A stretch of 64,000 bases of DNA from Leptothermofonsia sp049200465. Lineage in GTDB: Bacteria; Cyanobacteriota; Cyanobacteriia; Leptolyngbyales; Leptolyngbyaceae. The notes beneath the pieces are model-generated. The model saw only the letters and a list, made by a program, of their open reading frames with translations. It was not told the DNA's origin and searched no databases. The stretch is from assembly GCF_049200465.1 (NCBI RefSeq), contig NZ_CP120836.1:1178001-1242000 (forward strand). Reading direction: 5' to 3'. Below, one piece after another: positions 26,632-35,183 of this stretch (within the stretch, counting starts at the first letter, position 1; each line of letters starts with the position of its first letter). The position numbers and the translations under genes were made by a program.

Positions 26632-27354
26632 ATGGAAGATATTCGCATCGCTATAATTGAAGACCACGACCTGACCCGGGTTGGAATGCGAACGGCCCTC
26701 CAACAAAGAGAAGGGTTCCAGGTGATTGGCGAAGCAGCGAATGCAACAGACGGATTGAAATTGCTGGAAACAACAACGCCGAATGTTGCGATCGTCGATA
26801 TTGGTCTGCCTGATATGGATGGGGTGGAGTTAACTCGTCGCTTCAGAAAATTTCAGGCAGAGGCTGATGACCCAGCAAAGACAGCGACAAAGGTGCTGAT
26901 CCTGACTTTGCAGGACAGTGAAGAGGTCGTCATGGCGGCATTTGCTGCCGGAGCGGATTCTTACTGTATGAAGGATGTGAGCCTGGATAGTCTGGCAGAA
27001 GCTTTGAGAGTGACCAGCGAGGGCAACTCCTGGATTGACCCGGCGATCGCCAAAATTGTCCTTCAACAAGCTCGTCAGTCAACTCCTAGCGATCACGTGG
27101 AGGCAGATACGGTTACCATCAGCGCAGCTGAACCAGAGTATAGCCAGATGCTGGAGGCTTACCCCTTGACTGAACGGGAGTTGGAAGTGTTGCAATTGAT
27201 TGTGGATGGGCACAGCAACGCGGCGATCGCTGAAAAGCTCTATATCACCGTCGGCACAGTCAAAACCCATGTCCGCAACATCCTCAACAAGCTCTGTGCT
27301 GATGACCGCACTCAGGCTGCCGTTCGGGCTCTGCGGGCTGGTTTAGTCGGGTAG
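26632..27354 (+). CDS. NarL/FixJ-family response regulator
   Basis: 240 residues. The receiver domain has the acidic pair Glu10/Asp11, phospho-acceptor Asp56 (VAIVDIGLPDMDG) and the conserved Lys in SYCMKDVS. After a linker of about 40 residues the LuxR-type HTH spans about 178-238 (LTERELEVLQLIVDGHSNAAIAEKLYITVGTVKTH). No histidine kinase is adjacent, so it is an orphan whose signal cannot be inferred. Related cyanobacterial NarL proteins respond to stress or nutrient state. Confidence 0.95.
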   Translation: MEDIRIAIIEDHDLTRVGMRTALQQREGFQVIGEAANATDGLKLLETTTPNVAIVDIGLPDMDGVELTRRFRKFQAEADDPAKTATKVLILTLQDSEEVVMAAFAAGADSYCMKDVSLDSLAEALRVTSEGNSWIDPAIAKIVLQQARQSTPSDHVEADTVTISAAEPEYSQMLEAYPLTERELEVLQLIVDGHSNAAIAEKLYITVGTVKTHVRNILNKLCADDRTQAAVRALRAGLVG

Positions 27355-27360
27355 TCCTGC

Positions 27361-28131
27361 TTACAGTCCTGCGAACCACTCGTACCCCTGGTCTTCCCAG
27401 TAACCGACTTGGGGCAATAGCCGGCTGGTCAGCATGATTCGAGTTACCCACTTGCTCTGCTTGTAACCCAGCTTAATCGGTGCTGCCAGCCTCAGGGGAG
27501 CCCCGTTTTCAACTGGCAAAGGCTCCCCATTTTTCTGATAGGCCAGCAGTGTCTGAGGATGCATTACAGAGGCCAGGTCCCAGCTTTCGTAGTAGCCATC
27601 TGCCGACTCAAAGTAGACATAGCGGACTCCATTCCTGGGTTGCGCCAGACGAATAATTTCTCGCATGGGTACCCCTCCCCACTGGACGATCGCCGCCCAC
27701 CCTTCCACACACACATGGCGAATCACCATTGAAGTGAAGGGCATGCTCTGGACGAATTTCAGGTCGAGCTGAAGCGGATTGTGAACTTCTCCACCCACAA
27801 CCAGCCGAAACGTCTCCGGATCAATCGTGGGTGTAAATCGGAAGGTATTCACTATTAACGCATCCGGCTCGATCTCGCGGATTGAAAATTCCGGCACAGG
27901 TTTCTGGGGATTCAGCAGCAATGCGTCCAATCGGTCATTCAAGGGCGTGAAGATCTTACCAATCGGATTTTCCAGTAAGGTCAGCCCGGAGGTGCCCAGA
28001 AGCCAGCCCGCTCCAGTCATCCCAGCAATACGGAGGAAGCTTCGGCGTGAGGAAGATTGGGGAGAGTCAGGGGACATTGGGGTCAGGGTGTTACAATCGA
28101 CGGGTGCTTTGGAGGGCAAGAGTAAACGCAT
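27361..28131 (-). CDS. Tat-exported molybdopterin-dependent oxidoreductase (sulfite oxidase/MsrP type)
   Basis: 256 residues from 28131; an inner ATG at 28077 is also possible and puts the twin-arginine motif SSRRSFLRIAG nearer the start. A hydrophobic stretch with GWLLGTSGL follows. The molybdopterin fold is indicated by the block IRHVCVEGWAAIVQWGGVPM, whose Cys would ligate molybdenum, and by YYESWDL and LAAPIKLGYKQSKWV. It is therefore exported folded and probably reduces or oxidises a periplasmic substrate (methionine sulfoxide for MsrP). No MsrQ-like haem partner is nearby. It converges with the NarL gene, with only 6 bases between stops. Confidence 0.9.
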   Translation of the reverse strand: MRLLLPSKAPVDCNTLTPMSPDSPQSSSRRSFLRIAGMTGAGWLLGTSGLTLLENPIGKIFTPLNDRLDALLLNPQKPVPEFSIREIEPDALIVNTFRFTPTIDPETFRLVVGGEVHNPLQLDLKFVQSMPFTSMVIRHVCVEGWAAIVQWGGVPMREIIRLAQPRNGVRYVYFESADGYYESWDLASVMHPQTLLAYQKNGEPLPVENGAPLRLAAPIKLGYKQSKWVTRIMLTSRLLPQVGYWEDQGYEWFAGL

Positions 28132-28133
28132 GA

Positions 28134-28590
28134 TTGTCGGCGGACGCAGCGGGCACTCAAACCGGCAGCAAATTCATAACGACTGAGGGCCCGGTTTCCC
28201 CGATAGGTTTTTGTCAGGATAACCTAACAATGCAACCATACCGCTCAACTAGAGATTGCAATGCCTGGAATGCCCAATCCGTTGGTCTGACATCCGTAAA
28301 TTATCAAGATTCTCTAATTCTAATAAATAAAATTGCAATGCCTGCAATGCTCAATCCGTTGGTCTGACATCCGTTAATTGAGAAACCGATGTTAGTTGCA
28401 GCATGCTCTCGGTCGCATAGTCCTCTTCGCTACTCAGGCTTGAAACCGCAATGGAATTGAGGGGGTCTGAATCGATTGTTTCAGTGTCTAAAGCTAATTC
28501 TTTTGTCGATAGGCATAAACAGACAACTGCCATTGGAGGTGCAACCAGAAATGCCTTGAGCAAGTTTGCTATTCCAGAATTGATTTTCAT
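28134..28590 (-). pseudogene. Relic of an SLH-domain porin (cyanobacterial iron-uptake/OprB porin type)
   Basis: The minus-strand frame from the ATG at 28590 reads MKINSGIANLLKAFLVAPP (signal-like) and ends VTSVSQLTDVRPTD at a TGA (28351-28353). Porins of this family continue WAFQALQSLVERYG. Exactly that text is found 77 bases further on in a second copy of the same segment (TDWAFQALQSLVERYGC), then one inserted A shifts the frame into GN-RALSRYEFAAGL, the end of the SLH domain near 28150. The beta-barrel is absent; the next sequence is the start of the molybdopterin gene. So this is an N-terminal porin fragment with a tandem duplication, a premature stop and a frameshift. Confidence 0.85.
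28255..28379. repeat. 48-bp direct repeat with 77-bp period
   Basis: 28255-28302 and 28332-28379 match at 45 of 48 bases. The unit encodes, on the minus strand, the TDVRPTDWAFQALQ phrase of the SLH porin relic, so it arose by duplication within that gene. Confidence 0.9.
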
Positions 28591-28637
28591 CATCCTCACA
28601 CCACAGAGCACAACACGAATATATTGCTTTCTTGATG

Positions 28638-28722
28638 TAAGTAGGTAGTCATCATTAATTTGTAAACGGGAGAGTGGGGGCTGTGCCCCCAGGCAGGGGG
28701 TTTCACCCCCTCCACCCCCAAA
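28638..28722 (+). repeat. Family B short element, 3'-truncated copy 3
   Basis: Begins TAAGTAGGTAGTCATC and keeps the hairpin (GGGGGCTGTGCCCCC, GGGGGTTTCACCCCC), but lacks the terminal CTAGCTACTTA. Confidence 0.8.
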
Positions 28723-28860
28723 AATATTTTTGGATTCCACAAGTCCAGGCTGGTAACTGAATTACTCAGTATCATTCGCGAGTTTTTTAAGTGAGGTTGT
28801 TCCTTCCGATATATTTACTTGTTTTATTTCTGTGCAGTTTGAGTAAGGAGAACAACGGTC

Positions 28861-29140
28861 ATGGTTCAACCGCAATCACTGGATAGAACAGTTGAAGTCG
28901 AGAAGCCTTCCATTTTGGAATTTGATCGAATTGGGCTGGAATATCCAGTTGAAGGTGGAGTTCGACGAATTATTGATGAGATCACCTTCTCAATTGCTGA
29001 GGGGAATTCGTTTCATTCGTCGGTCCCAGTGGCTGCGGCAAAACACCGCTTGATTCCGTCTTCCCGTAAAATGCTATTCGGGGAGCAGAGGTGGCTATTT
29101 CCCCTGTCCCCGAATCCCTCGCTAGTTTGGAGAACTGTCT
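28861..29140 (+). pseudogene. Remnant of an ABC transporter ATPase N-terminus
   Basis: The ATG with upstream AAGGAG starts a good ABC-ATPase N-terminus: FDRIGLEYPVEGGVRRIIDEITFSIAEG. The nitrate/taurine-type ATPases then read EFVSFVGPSGCGKT. Here that Walker A is present but in the next frame (from 29004), because one G is missing from a G run at 29001-29004. After GKT the text runs out (stop at the codon after SVFP) and nothing of the signature motif or Walker B remains. The open frame that continues into the next gene is a by-product of the shift. No partner permease is nearby. Confidence 0.85.
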
Positions 29141-29653
29141 GTGGACTTAACCCGTATTCCTGCCCAACCCAAACCCGGTTTGATAAATGTCCTGATCGAG
29201 ATCCCTGCCGGGAGTAAAAATAAGTATGAGTTCGACAAAGATCTGAACGCATTTGCCCTCGATCGCGTTCTCTATTCCTCTGTGCAATATCCCTATGACT
29301 ACGGCTTTGTGCCCAACACGCTGGCAGATGACGGTGATCCTTTAGATGGCATGGTGTTGATGGATCAGCCCACCTTTCCCGGATGCATCATTGCAGCTCG
29401 TCCCATCGGCATGCTGGAGATGATTGATGGGGGCGATCGCGATGAGAAAATCTTTTGTGTTCCCGACAAAGACCCCCGGTACACCCAGGTTAAGAACCTG
29501 TCTGATGTTGCCCCTCACCGGCTGGATGAAATTGCGGAATTCTTTCGGTCTTACAAGAACCTGGAGAAGAAAGTAACTGAAATCTTAGGCTGGAAAGATG
29601 TAGATCAGGTTATGCCCCTGGTAGAGAAATGTATCAAAGCAGGCAGTAAATAA
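29141..29653 (+). CDS. ppa: Inorganic pyrophosphatase
   Basis: 170 residues of the soluble family I enzyme. Conserved text includes IEIPAGSKNKYEFDKD, VQYPYDYGFVPNTLADDGDPLDGMVL (metal-binding aspartates) and FRSYKNLEKK. The start is GTG at 29141 with GGAG about 10 bases before it. The 5' end abuts the ABC-ATPase relic, so the promoter may lie inside or before that relic. A strong terminator follows at 29695. Confidence 0.98.
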   Translation: MDLTRIPAQPKPGLINVLIEIPAGSKNKYEFDKDLNAFALDRVLYSSVQYPYDYGFVPNTLADDGDPLDGMVLMDQPTFPGCIIAARPIGMLEMIDGGDRDEKIFCVPDKDPRYTQVKNLSDVAPHRLDEIAEFFRSYKNLEKKVTEILGWKDVDQVMPLVEKCIKAGSK

Positions 29654-29694
29654 GCTGGAACTAGCGCTGTCAGCTTGATTGACATTTCTCGCTT

Positions 29695-29762
29695 GTGTGT
29701 CCGTAGTTAGCCATCTGTTGGACTTTGCCATCGGCTTATGGCTACGGACACACTGTTTTTTC
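29695..29762 (+). terminator. Rho-independent terminator after ppa
   Basis: GTGTGTCCGTAG (29695-29706) is perfectly complementary to CTACGGACACAC (29742-29753), with a 35-base loop that may pair further (TTAGCCAT with ATGGCT), and TGTTTTTT follows. Confidence 0.85.
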
Positions 29763-29944
29763 CGTTTTCAGCCTCAACTCGATAAATTGGTTATGAAGGA
29801 GTTTCTTATTCTTTCATAAATTAATCACAATTCCTGACTGTTCCAACAAAGCTGGTATACACAAAATAGCAAGTTGCGTCAACACACCGATAGACGAATC
29901 CAACAGCCAGGCTTGTGCATCTCTTGACCGAAACCCTTTCTACT

Positions 29945-30352
29945 ATGCAGCGAACGCTCCTACTCTCCAAAATACATAATTGCACGCTGACTGCTGCCAA
30001 CCTAAACTATGTGGGTAGCATAAGTATTGATGAGACGATATTAAACGCGGCGGGAATTCTTCCCTACGAGCAAGTTCAGGTTGTGAACGTGGCGAATGGT
30101 GAGCGTTTAATTACCTACGCGATCGCGGCCCCTGCGGGTTCAGGGGCCGTTGAGCTAAATGGGGCGGCTGCCCGTTTAGGAATGCCTGGCGATCGCGTCA
30201 TCATTATGACCTATGCTCAGCTTTCGCCCCAGGAGCTGGCAACCCATTCTCCAAGCGTTGTTTTGGTAGACAGCCACAACCGTCTAATAGAAGTTCGGCA
30301 GTATACAGACCTCTTAACAGAAGAACACCTGACCAACAATGTCAAAGCTTGA
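29945..30352 (+). CDS. panD: Aspartate 1-decarboxylase (pro-enzyme)
   Basis: 135 residues from the ATG at 29945; an in-frame GTG at 29915 is less likely. It makes beta-alanine for pantothenate. The self-cleavage site Gly24-Ser25 is in NLNYVGSISID, so Ser25 becomes the pyruvoyl group. NGERLITYAI and the alanine/glycine loop AAPAGSGAVELNGAAARLGMPGDRVIIM are conserved. It lies 2 kb from panC, which uses its product. It overlaps or nearly abuts the next gene, so the two are likely cotranscribed. Confidence 0.97.
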   Translation: MQRTLLLSKIHNCTLTAANLNYVGSISIDETILNAAGILPYEQVQVVNVANGERLITYAIAAPAGSGAVELNGAAARLGMPGDRVIIMTYAQLSPQELATHSPSVVLVDSHNRLIEVRQYTDLLTEEHLTNNVKA

Positions 30353-30398
30353 CTCACCTGCACCAAATACAGGGGGTGAATATGGAGGAACCGAAGAG

Positions 30399-31244
30399 AT
30401 GAGCCACCCCCCCGATTTTGTCGTCCAATTTTGGGGCGTGCGCGGCAGTATACCGGCTCCCAGCAGCGAAACGGTGCGCTACGGCGGCAATACCTCCTGT
30501 GTTGAGATGCGGGTAGCAGGGAAACGGCTGATCTTCGATGGCGGTACGGGTTTGCGGGTTCTGGGTGAGCATCTGATGAAGCACCTGCCGATTGAAGCCT
30601 ACATGTTTTTCACCCACTCTCACTGGGATCATATTCAGGGCTTCCCTTTCTTCAAACCGGCATTTATTCGAGGGAACTGTTTCCATATCTATGGGGCGAT
30701 CGCCCCCAATGGGGCAACGATGAAGCAGCGCTTGCATGACCAGATGCTGCATCCCAACTTCCCGGTTCCGATGCAGGTTATGCAATCTGACCTTAAATTT
30801 TACGATTTGTTCCCCGGCGATGTCATGAATATTGATGACATCACCATCGAAACGGGCCCGCTCAACCACCCGAACACCGCCATGGGCTACCGGGTTACCT
30901 GGCAGGGGCGTACCGTTGTTTATGCCACCGATACGGAACACTTCCCCGATCGCATGGATGAAAACCTGCTGCATCTTGCCCGTGACGCCAACATCCTGAT
31001 TTACGATGCCTGCTACACCGATGAAGAGTATCACGATCCCAAGTCTCCTAAAGTTGGCTGGGGACACTCCACCTGGCAGGAAGCGGTGAAGTTAGCGAAG
31101 GCAGCCAGGGTCAGGAAGGCTGTCATCTTCCACCATGACCCCAATCATACGGATGACTTTTTAGATGAGGTAGAAGCCCAGGTACAGGCTGTGTTTCCAA
31201 ACAGTATCCTGGCAAGGGAAGGGATGATTTTGCCAGTGGTTTGA
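30399..31244 (+). CDS. Metallo-beta-lactamase-fold hydrolase
   Basis: 281 residues from the ATG at 30399, which has GGAGG 10 bases upstream; an ATG at 30339 overlapping panD is in frame too. The MBL signature THSHWDH gives the metal-binding HxHxDH, with further ligands in GPLNHPN, YATDTEH and FHHDPNH. The start VQFWGVRGSIPAPSSETVRYGGNTSC is typical of a cyanobacterial phosphoribosyl-1,2-cyclic phosphodiesterase-like/AtsA-type subgroup. Substrate not determinable. Likely cotranscribed with panD. Confidence 0.93.
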   Translation: MSHPPDFVVQFWGVRGSIPAPSSETVRYGGNTSCVEMRVAGKRLIFDGGTGLRVLGEHLMKHLPIEAYMFFTHSHWDHIQGFPFFKPAFIRGNCFHIYGAIAPNGATMKQRLHDQMLHPNFPVPMQVMQSDLKFYDLFPGDVMNIDDITIETGPLNHPNTAMGYRVTWQGRTVVYATDTEHFPDRMDENLLHLARDANILIYDACYTDEEYHDPKSPKVGWGHSTWQEAVKLAKAARVRKAVIFHHDPNHTDDFLDEVEAQVQAVFPNSILAREGMILPVV

Positions 31245-31311
31245 GAAGTTATGAGTTATGAGTTGGAAGATTGAACTCTTAATTCGCCATTCTTAACTTC
31301 CAGCTCCTAAA

Positions 31312-31420
31312 CTATTGGTTCACCAAAGGAATTTGGCCTGGTATCTAAACCTGAAAAAACCAATTTAAGGGGGTTTTGAAGGGTTGCAAACCTTTCAAAA
31401 TCTGCTTGGCAGACTACTAT
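31312..31420. repeat. Family D element, copy 3, flanked by CTAT and abutting the next start codon
   Basis: TGGTTCACCAAAGGAATTTGG ... TTGGCAGACTA sits between two CTAT tetramers (31312-31315 and 31417-31420). The right tetramer supplies the AT of the ATG at 31419, so the element has replaced the whole leader of that gene. Confidence 0.85.
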
Positions 31421-32210
31421 GTTTCTTTTCCTCTCAAAACTTCTCCCCCTCTTTCTCTATCCCCTGGGGCTGGCGTGCTTACTGTTCATTCTGGCACTGG
31501 TTGTCATTTGGAAACATCCCCGCCTGGCCGTGATTCCTATTTTGCTGGGGTTGGTCATTCTGTTGGGGGGAAGTAATGGTTGGGTGAGTAGTTGGCTGGT
31601 GCGATCGCTCGAATTCCAGCACCTGCCAGTAGCAGAAGTTCCCAGGGCAGAGGCCATTGTCGTCCTGGGTGGGGCAACAAAACCCCAATCTCCGCCCCGT
31701 CCCTGGGTGGAAGTCAGTGAAGAGGGCGATCGCGTCCTGTATGCAGCCAGGCTTTACCGGGATGGCAAAGCCCCCCTTATGATTCTGAGCGGCGGTCGGA
31801 TTGATTGGCGGGGGGGCGGTCCGTCGGAATCGATGGATATGGCAGAACTGGTGAAGGGAATGGGCGTACCGGAATCGGCCATTCTGCAAGATCCGACCTC
31901 GCGCAACACCCGTGAGAATGCGGTGAATGTGAAGCAAATTATGGAGTCAAAAGGAATTCGCCAGATTTTGCTAGTTACCTCTGCCATGCACATGCCCCGA
32001 TCGCTGATGATTTTTAAGAAACTGGGAATCGATGCGATCGCTGCTCCCACCGATTTTCTGGCCTCTCAGCAAGAGACATCGGAACTGGCCAGTAGCACAG
32101 AGGCTGTCATTCTTAATCTTCTCCCCGATGCTGACCGGCTGCTACGCACAACCCGCGCCATCAAGGAATACGTTGGCATCGGTGTTTATTGGCTAAGGGG
32201 ATGGGTTTAA
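31419..32210 (+). CDS. YdcF family (DUF218) membrane-anchored protein
   Basis: 263 residues. Two hydrophobic segments come first (LLPLFLYPLGLACLLFILALVVIW and VIPILLGLVILLGG). Then the DUF218 domain: AEAIVVLGG, VLYAARLYRDGKAPLMILSGG, ILQDPTSRNTRENAVNVKQI and ILLVTSAMHMPRSLMIFKKLG, with the acidic and basic residues of the SanA/YdcF active-site-like pocket. Relatives act in envelope or cell-wall integrity. The gene begins exactly at the boundary of an inserted element, so its promoter and RBS now come from that element. Confidence 0.92.
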   Translation: MFLFLSKLLPLFLYPLGLACLLFILALVVIWKHPRLAVIPILLGLVILLGGSNGWVSSWLVRSLEFQHLPVAEVPRAEAIVVLGGATKPQSPPRPWVEVSEEGDRVLYAARLYRDGKAPLMILSGGRIDWRGGGPSESMDMAELVKGMGVPESAILQDPTSRNTRENAVNVKQIMESKGIRQILLVTSAMHMPRSLMIFKKLGIDAIAAPTDFLASQQETSELASSTEAVILNLLPDADRLLRTTRAIKEYVGIGVYWLRGWV

Positions 32211-32337
32211 ACGATGTCCAGGCGGGTAAGGTTGAAAGGTATTGAAGACCCCAAAATTTTCTGGCGTTTACGCTCATAGACTGTCCGCCCCTCCCCAGTA
32301 CGCATGTTTTTAGGCAAGAGGATTTCGATTACGGTAA

Positions 32338-34041
32338 TCACTTCCTTCGTTTTGACCGCTCTCTGTACAACTGAACAATGCGGTCAACGACTTCATCAAT
32401 CGTCAGGTCATCGCTTTGGATCTCGACAGCATCTGCTGCTTTCCTGAGTGGAGCCAGGGCACGAGTGCTATCTTTGCGATCGCGCTCAAAGATGGATTGT
32501 TCTAACTCATCCAGGCTGACTTCGCCTTTACCCTGATTTTTCAAATCCTGCTGGCGACGGCGAGCCCGCTCCTGAACAGAAGCCGTCAGGTAAATCTTCA
32601 CTTCCGCATCGGGGAAGACGTGGGTGCCAATATCCCGACCTTCAATCACAATGCCACCATTTTTCCCATAGCGACGCTGCTGTTTCACCAGTTCCTCCCG
32701 GACGGCGGGTTGAGCCGCGATCGCAGAAACCTGTGAAGTCACCTCAAGACTGCGGATCTCTTGGGTGACATCCTGACCATTGACAAGAATCTGGGGTAAG
32801 GGGTGAGGGGCATATTCACTCCTCTCTCCTCTCTCCTCACCCCTCACCTCAATCTGGCACTGGCTAACCAATTCCGCAACGCCAGGTTCATCGTCAACTG
32901 CAACGCCGGATTGCAACACCAGCCAGGTAAGGGCACGATACATCGCTCCGGTATCGAGATAGAGGAGGCTGAGCGCTTCTGCCACTCTACGGGCAACGGT
33001 AGATTTTCCGGCTCCAGCGGGACCATCGATCGCCACAATCGGTTTGCGATTGTAGAGAAGGATGTTATCAATCAGACGTGTAGCACCCAGTCGCGCCGCG
33101 ATCGCCAGCAGCCCTGAATCTTCTACCATTTCCAGTGGAGCCAGAGTTGTGGGGTGAACCAGTTCAATATACTCCGGTGCGATTGCCGGTACGGTTTCCA
33201 ATTCTGCCTTCACGGTGCTGATCAGTACCTGGCGTGATCGTTCTCCAGCCTGAAATGCCTGCTCTGCCTGTTTCAGCCCACGGTAAAGAACCGCCGCCTG
33301 TTCTCGCTCCCCGGCTGATAAATACTGATTACGGGAACTCATGGCTAATCCACTCTTCTCTCTCACCGTTGTACAGGAAACAATTTCGACCGGGATATTC
33401 AAGTCTTCCACCATCTGTTGAATAATCGCTAATTGCTGGGCGTCCTTTTGCCCAAAATAAGCACGATCAGGCTGCACCAGGTTTAACAGCTTCATCACAA
33501 TCGTTGCCACACCCTGGAAATGATTCAGCCGAGTCCGACCACAAAGAACAGAAATCATGGGTTCTGGAGGAACAATCTGAGTGTGGGGTAGAGGAGTAGG
33601 GGGGTGGGGGGGGATGAGGTTTGAGGTTTGAGGTTTGAATTCCAAATCCTGAGTGACCTCCCGGCTCCCGGCCCTCGACTCCCGGCCTCCGACTCCCATC
33701 TCTTCTGGGCTGGGAGCGAACACCACATCCACACCAGCCTGTTCGCACATAGCTAGATCCTGTTCACGCGATCGTGGATAGCGCTGAAAGTCTTCATTCG
33801 GTCCAAACTGAAGCGGATTCACAAAGATGCTGACAACAACAATTTTGTTTTCCCGACGGGCTCGTTGAATCAGGCTCAGATGCCCGACATGCAGTGCCCC
33901 CATGGTAGGCACCAGACCAACTTCTGGAACAGGGCCAAGGGGAGAGGCTTCATAAATAACCGATTCCCCCGACAGGTGTTGACCAGTTCGGTGCAAGTCT
34001 AAATAGCAGCGTAACCCTGCAATGGTTGTAAACAGACGCAC
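32338..34041 (-). CDS. panC/cmk: Bifunctional pantoate-beta-alanine ligase / cytidylate kinase
   Basis: 567 residues from the GTG at 34041 (an ATG at 34146 adds 35 poorly conserved residues). The fusion is characteristic of cyanobacteria. PanC part: PTMGALHVGHLSLI, VNPLQFGPNEDFQRYPR, and YFGQKDAQQL. Cmk part: IAIDGPAGAGKSTVARRVAEAL (P-loop), DTGAMYRA, EGRDIGTHVFPDAEVKIYL. PanC makes pantothenate using beta-alanine from panD (2 kb away); Cmk phosphorylates CMP. Odd: two insertions of intergenic-style repeat text stay in frame, about 40 residues in PanC (33581-33703) and about 18 in Cmk (32792-32850). Confidence 0.95.
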   Translation of the reverse strand: MRLFTTIAGLRCYLDLHRTGQHLSGESVIYEASPLGPVPEVGLVPTMGALHVGHLSLIQRARRENKIVVVSIFVNPLQFGPNEDFQRYPRSREQDLAMCEQAGVDVVFAPSPEEMGVGGRESRAGSREVTQDLEFKPQTSNLIPPHPPTPLPHTQIVPPEPMISVLCGRTRLNHFQGVATIVMKLLNLVQPDRAYFGQKDAQQLAIIQQMVEDLNIPVEIVSCTTVREKSGLAMSSRNQYLSAGEREQAAVLYRGLKQAEQAFQAGERSRQVLISTVKAELETVPAIAPEYIELVHPTTLAPLEMVEDSGLLAIAARLGATRLIDNILLYNRKPIVAIDGPAGAGKSTVARRVAEALSLLYLDTGAMYRALTWLVLQSGVAVDDEPGVAELVSQCQIEVRGEERGERSEYAPHPLPQILVNGQDVTQEIRSLEVTSQVSAIAAQPAVREELVKQQRRYGKNGGIVIEGRDIGTHVFPDAEVKIYLTASVQERARRRQQDLKNQGKGEVSLDELEQSIFERDRKDSTRALAPLRKAADAVEIQSDDLTIDEVVDRIVQLYRERSKRRK

Positions 34042-34190
34042 CGCAACCCCCAAGGACTCAACCTGAAAAACTTTAACGTTAAGAGAGCCTACAGTCCATA
34101 GTCTAAATTCCAAATCGCCAAGGTGGTAGGGATTTACAGAAAGCATAAGATTTACAATGGCAGAGGTGGTTTGACTTTGTTTCTGAAACT

Positions 34191-35099
34191 ATGCAGGTAG
34201 CTTCGACCGTTGCCTCTGTTCCGGGTCAGTATTGGCAGTGGCGACAACAACCCATTTATTACGTCAAAGCAGGAACCAGGCATCCTCAGTGTCCCCCATT
34301 ACTTCTGATTCATGGGTTTGGAGCATCGACCGATCACTGGCGTAAGAATATCGCTGGACTGAGTGAAACGTTTGAAGTATGGGCGGTCGATTTGCTGGGG
34401 TTTGGGCGATCGGCAAAACCAGACTGGCAATACAGTGGCAACCTCTGGCGAGATCAGTTGCATGACTTTATCAATCAGGTGATTGGTCAGCCTGTGGTGC
34501 TGGTGGGAAATTCTTTGGGCGGCTATGCGGCTCTGTGTGTAGCCGCTCAATGCCCCCAGTCAGCGGCAGGGTTAGTGCTAATCAATAGCGCAGGACCTTT
34601 TACCGATATCCAGGGCACCACCAAACCTGATCCAATGCGCGAGGTGATGGGCAAGTTTGTGCAAACTCTCTTTCGTCAGGATTGGGCAAGTTTTTTACTG
34701 TTTCAGTACATCCGGCAAAAGTCAATCATCCGTAGAACCCTGGAACAGGTCTACTTAGATCAAAGCGCTGTAACTGACCAACTGATTGAAGATATTTATC
34801 GCCCTTCCTGCGATCCAGGTGCAGTCAGAGTGTTTGCTTCGGTATTTCGCACTCCCCAGGGTGAGAAGGTGGATGTTCTGCTAAAACAGCTAACTTGTCC
34901 ATTGCTGATGCTCTGGGGTGAGGCCGATCCCTGGATCAATGCCAGAGAGCGGGGAGCTAGGTTTCGTCGCTACCACCCTCAGTTAACAGAGCACTATTTG
35001 CGCGCTGGGCATTGCCCCCATGACGAAATTCCTGACCAGGTAAATGATTTAATTCGTTTCTGGGTGTTGAAGTGTACTAGCTCTCTCACAAATGATTGA
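34191..35099 (+). CDS. Alpha/beta hydrolase
   Basis: 302 residues. The fold is plain: PLLLIHGFGASTDHWRKN (oxyanion), nucleophile elbow VGNSLGG with Ser108, acid in LWGEADPW, and the histidine in RAGHCPHDEIPDQV. The cap region (FVQTLFRQDWASFLLFQYIRQKSIIRRTLEQVY) resembles the cyanobacterial/plastid group that includes pheophytinase and chlorophyll dephytylase, but the substrate is not proved. It diverges from panC-cmk with a 45-bp gap from the outer panC-cmk ATG (149 bp from the preferred one), so promoters overlap. Confidence 0.92.
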   Translation: MQVASTVASVPGQYWQWRQQPIYYVKAGTRHPQCPPLLLIHGFGASTDHWRKNIAGLSETFEVWAVDLLGFGRSAKPDWQYSGNLWRDQLHDFINQVIGQPVVLVGNSLGGYAALCVAAQCPQSAAGLVLINSAGPFTDIQGTTKPDPMREVMGKFVQTLFRQDWASFLLFQYIRQKSIIRRTLEQVYLDQSAVTDQLIEDIYRPSCDPGAVRVFASVFRTPQGEKVDVLLKQLTCPLLMLWGEADPWINARERGARFRRYHPQLTEHYLRAGHCPHDEIPDQVNDLIRFWVLKCTSSLTND

Positions 35100-35183
35100 G
35101 GACTGCTATATCCGGATAGTTTTCTGGTATCCTGTCAGTTCTGAAGCCTGACGTTTTAGCACAGCATCCACAAACAATGGGAG

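Noticed and set aside
32338..34146. panC and cmk as two genes wrongly merged
   Set aside because: The fusion is the normal cyanobacterial arrangement and the frame is continuous between both catalytic domains.
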